Assembly (NCBI GenBank): GCA_023401045.1
Contig: JAEXEM010000072.1
Location: forward strand, 1 to 8,121
Origin: Actinomycetes bacterium
Lineage (GTDB): Bacteria; Actinomycetota; Actinomycetes; Actinomycetales; Cellulomonadaceae
Length of the DNA: 8,121 nucleotides
Direction of reading: 5' to 3'
The notes under the pieces are model-generated. The model had not been told where the DNA came from, made no database searches, and saw only the letters and a list, made by a program, of their open reading frames with translations. Positions 5,691 through 8,121 of the stretch are shown in pieces (position 1 is the stretch's first letter; every line of letters starts with the position of its first letter). The position numbers and the translations under genes were made by a program.

Positions 5691-8121
5691 ATGCGCACCG
5701 CCGAGATCCGCCAGCGCTGGCTCGACTACTTCGCGAGCAAGGACCACGCCATCGTGCCGTCCGTGCCGCTCATCTCCCCGGACCCGTCGATCCTCTTCAC
5801 GATCGCCGGCATGGTGCCGTTCATCCCCTACATCCTCGGCACGCAGGACGCCCCCTGGCCCCGGGTCGCCAACGCGCAGAAGTGCATCCGCACGAACGAC
5901 ATCGAGAACGTCGGCCGCACGACGCGCCACGGCACGTTCTTCCAGATGCTCGGGAACTTCTCGTTCGGCGACTACTTCAAGGAAGGCGCCATCGAGCTCG
6001 CGTGGGGCTTCCTCACGGGCCCGCAGGAGCAGGGCGGCCTCGGCCTCGACGGCGACCGGCTCTGGGTGACGATCTGGAACGAGGACGCGCAGTCCGCGGA
6101 CGCGCTCGTGCGCGTCGGTGTCGACCCGCGCCACATCGTCCGGCTCACCCGCGAGGAGATCTTCTGGGACACCGGCCAGCCCGGTCCGGCCGGCCCGTGC
6201 GCGGAGTGGCACTACGACCGCGGCCCGGAGTTCGGCCCGGACGCCGAGGGCGGCACGGTCGACCCCGGCGGCGACCGGTACCTCGAGATCTGGAACCTCG
6301 TCTTCGACCAGTTCGTGCGTGGTGAGGGACGCGGCAAGGACTACCCCCTGCTCGGTGAGCTCGAGCGCAAGGCGATCGACACCGGTGCCGGTCTCGAGCG
6401 CATCGCCTACCTGCTCCAGGGCAAGAACAACCTGTACGAGACCGACGAGGTGTTCCCGGTCATCGAGCGGGCGGCCGAGCTCACCGGGCGGCGGTACGGC
6501 GCCGGTGGCGAGGACGACGTGCGGCTGCGGGTCGTCGGTGACCACGTGCGCTCGGCGCTCATGCTCATCGGCGACGGCGTGACGCCGTCGAACGAGGGCC
6601 GTGGCTACGTGCTGCGCCGGCTCGTGCGCCGCACGGTGCGCTCGATGCGCCTGCTCGGCGTCGAGGAGGCCGCGCTGCCGGAGCTGTTGCCGATCAGCCG
6701 CGACCTCATGAGCACGTCGTACCCCGAGGTCGCGCGCGACTTCGACCGGATCTCCCAGGTCGCGTACGGCGAGGAGGACGCGTTCCTGCGGACCCTCACC
6801 GCCGGCACGACGATCTTCGAGGGTGCCGTCTCGAAGGCGAAGGCGTCCGCCACGGCCGGCCCCGCCGTCCTCACGGGCGACCAGGCGTTCGCGCTGCACG
6901 ACACCTACGGCTTCCCCATCGACCTCACGCTCGAGATGGCGGCCGAGCACGGGGTGAGCGTCGACGAGCAGGCGTTCCGCACGCTCATGCAGGCGCAGCG
7001 CGACCGCGCCCGCGCCGACGCGCTGGCGAAGAAGACCGGCCACGCGGACACGAGCGCGTACCAGCAGCTGCAGGCCGAGCTCGGCGCGACCACCGGCGGC
7101 CCGGTGACGTTCGTCGGCTACACCGACACGACCGTGCAGTCGAAGGTCGTCGGTCTGCTCGTCGACGGCGTGCCCACGCCGTCCGCGACCGCACCCGCCG
7201 ACGTCCAGGTCGTCCTCGACGTCACGCCCTTCTACGCGGAGGCCGGCGGTCAGCTCGCCGACCACGGCCGGATCAGCCTGGTCGGCGGCGGCATCGTCGA
7301 GGTCGACGACGTGCAGGCGCCGATCAAGGGCCTGTCGGTGCACCACGGCCGGCTCGTCGACGGGACCGTCACGCTCGGCGACGAGGGCACCGCGGCGATC
7401 GACACCGCCCGCCGTCGTGCCATCGCACGTGCGCACACCGCGACGCACATGGTGCACAAGGCGCTGCGCGAGGAGCTGGGTGACACCGCGACGCAGGCGG
7501 GCTCGGAGAACGCCCCGAGCCGGCTGCGCTTCGACTTCCGTTCCGGGGCCGCCGTGCCGTCGTCCTCGCTCTCGCAGATCGAGGGCCGCGTCAACGAGCG
7601 GCTGCAGGACGACCTCGAGGTCACGGACGCGACGATGGCCATCGACGAGGCGCGTGCGCTCGGCGCGATGGCGCTGTTCGGGGAGAAGTACGGCAACGAG
7701 GTGCGCGTCGTGTCCATCGGCGGCGACTGGTCGCGCGAGCTGTGCGCCGGCACCCACGTGCGGCGCTCGGGCGAGCTCGGCCTCGTCACGCTGCTCGGCG
7801 AGTCGTCCATCGGCTCCGGCGTGCGCCGCGTCGACGCGCTCGTCGGCGACTCCGCGTACGGGTACCAGGCGAAGGAGCGGGCGCTCGTCAGCCAGCTCTC
7901 CGGCCTGCTCGGGGCTCGCCCCGACGAGCTGGGGGAGCGGGTGACCTCGCTCATGGCACGGCTGCGCGAGTCGGAGAAGGAGCTCGCGGCGCTGCGCCAG
8001 GCCCGGTTGCTCGCCGCGGCGGGGCAGCTCGCCGAGGGCGCGCTGCAGGTCGGGACGACGCGGGTCGTCGCGCACGACGCCGGCGAGGTCGCGACGGCGG
8101 ACGACCTGCGCACCCTCGCGC
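5691..8121 (+). CDS. alaS: Alanine--tRNA ligase (AlaRS), 3' end cut by the window
   Basis: AlaRS charges tRNA-Ala with alanine using ATP and hydrolyses mischarged Ser- and Gly-tRNA-Ala. The frame is open for 810 codons to the window edge. Bacterial AlaRS is usually about 870-900 residues, so the last part of the C-Ala domain is missing. The class II catalytic core is clear: motif 2 region KCIRTNDIENVGRTTRHG (64-81) running into TFFQMLGNFSFGDYFK (82-97), GPCAEWHYD (168-176), and motif 3 DTGAGLERIAYLL (230-242). N301 in SNEGRGYVLRR and D404 in DTYGFP match the E. coli N303 and D400 that read the G3-U70 identity pair. The editing domain carries the zinc-site residues H582 and H586 (HTATH) and C685 and H689 (CAGTH). 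A coiled-coil linker begins near 735. The ATG is the canonical start (MRTAEIRQRWLDYF), with GAGGA at 5682-5686 as a close-spaced Shine-Dalgarno. The sequence type (MVPFIPYILGT, TNDIENVG) fits Micrococcales. Confidence 0.98.
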   Translation, partial: MRTAEIRQRWLDYFASKDHAIVPSVPLISPDPSILFTIAGMVPFIPYILGTQDAPWPRVANAQKCIRTNDIENVGRTTRHGTFFQMLGNFSFGDYFKEGAIELAWGFLTGPQEQGGLGLDGDRLWVTIWNEDAQSADALVRVGVDPRHIVRLTREEIFWDTGQPGPAGPCAEWHYDRGPEFGPDAEGGTVDPGGDRYLEIWNLVFDQFVRGEGRGKDYPLLGELERKAIDTGAGLERIAYLLQGKNNLYETDEVFPVIERAAELTGRRYGAGGEDDVRLRVVGDHVRSALMLIGDGVTPSNEGRGYVLRRLVRRTVRSMRLLGVEEAALPELLPISRDLMSTSYPEVARDFDRISQVAYGEEDAFLRTLTAGTTIFEGAVSKAKASATAGPAVLTGDQAFALHDTYGFPIDLTLEMAAEHGVSVDEQAFRTLMQAQRDRARADALAKKTGHADTSAYQQLQAELGATTGGPVTFVGYTDTTVQSKVVGLLVDGVPTPSATAPADVQVVLDVTPFYAEAGGQLADHGRISLVGGGIVEVDDVQAPIKGLSVHHGRLVDGTVTLGDEGTAAIDTARRRAIARAHTATHMVHKALREELGDTATQAGSENAPSRLRFDFRSGAAVPSSSLSQIEGRVNERLQDDLEVTDATMAIDEARALGAMALFGEKYGNEVRVVSIGGDWSRELCAGTHVRRSGELGLVTLLGESSIGSGVRRVDALVGDSAYGYQAKERALVSQLSGLLGARPDELGERVTSLMARLRESEKELAALRQARLLAAAGQLAEGALQVGTTRVVAHDAGEVATADDLRTLA

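Noticed and set aside
5154..8075. A 973-codon minus-strand open frame opposite alaS and the small genes
   Set aside because: It is antisense to a strongly conserved AlaRS reading frame and encodes Arg/Asp/Glu-rich, motif-free sequence. There is no ribosome binding site or promoter evidence.
1..8121. Mobile elements, CRISPR arrays, tRNA/rRNA genes, toxin-antitoxin or defence genes
   Set aside because: I looked for transposase motifs, terminal repeats, regularly spaced repeats, tRNA-like cloverleaf sequence and small paired genes on both strands and saw none. The six genes are intact or cut only by the window edge.

Overview
This is a very GC-rich chromosomal window from a high-GC actinobacterium. 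The best guess is Micrococcales, Cellulomonas-like. The support is the strong preference for G or C at third codon positions, the actinobacterial -10 boxes (TAGGCT, TAGGAT, TAGGGT), the sequence type of S4 and AlaRS, and the gene order rarA, rpsD, DUF948, DUF6167-like, alaS. I recall a similar rpsD - two small membrane proteins - alaS order from Streptomyces. The genus is an inference; the phylum is well supported.

Layout. Positions 1-125 are a short non-coding left flank with a hairpin. Positions 126-2348 (minus) encode a complete 740-residue MMPL/RND-superfamily membrane transporter with a GTG start; a second hairpin overlaps its stop codon. Positions 2349-2456 are a 108-bp divergent intergenic region. 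It holds three perfect palindromes and a promoter whose -10 box sits 6 nt before the rarA ATG, so the rarA mRNA is probably leaderless. Positions 2457-3857 (plus) encode RarA (MgsA), the replication-associated AAA+ ATPase. Positions 3858-4104 contain a promoter and a roughly 180-nt leader with three perfect short hairpins ahead of rpsD. Positions 4105-4731 encode ribosomal protein S4 of the zinc-free type, followed by a 14-bp-stem terminator (4740-4778). A new transcription unit then begins: a DUF948 protein (4865-5227), a DUF6167-like protein (5224-5601, ATGA overlap) and alaS (5691 to the window end, 810 codons, 3' end missing).

How it fits together. Most of the window is housekeeping: collapsed-fork handling (RarA), ribosome assembly (S4) and tRNA charging (AlaRS). 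Two small single-pass membrane proteins of unknown role lie in front of alaS. The MMPL transporter is transcribed away from rarA and shares only the regulatory gap with it; its substrate cannot be read from the sequence.

I found no mobile element, CRISPR array, tRNA/rRNA gene, toxin-antitoxin pair or evident defence system, and no gene-free stretch longer than 247 bp. Many other long open frames exist on both strands, but they are GC-driven shadows of these six genes. The parts most worth a second look are non-coding: the palindromes between the transporter and rarA, the leaderless rarA start, and the structured rpsD leader. I see no strong case for a wholly new biological system here.
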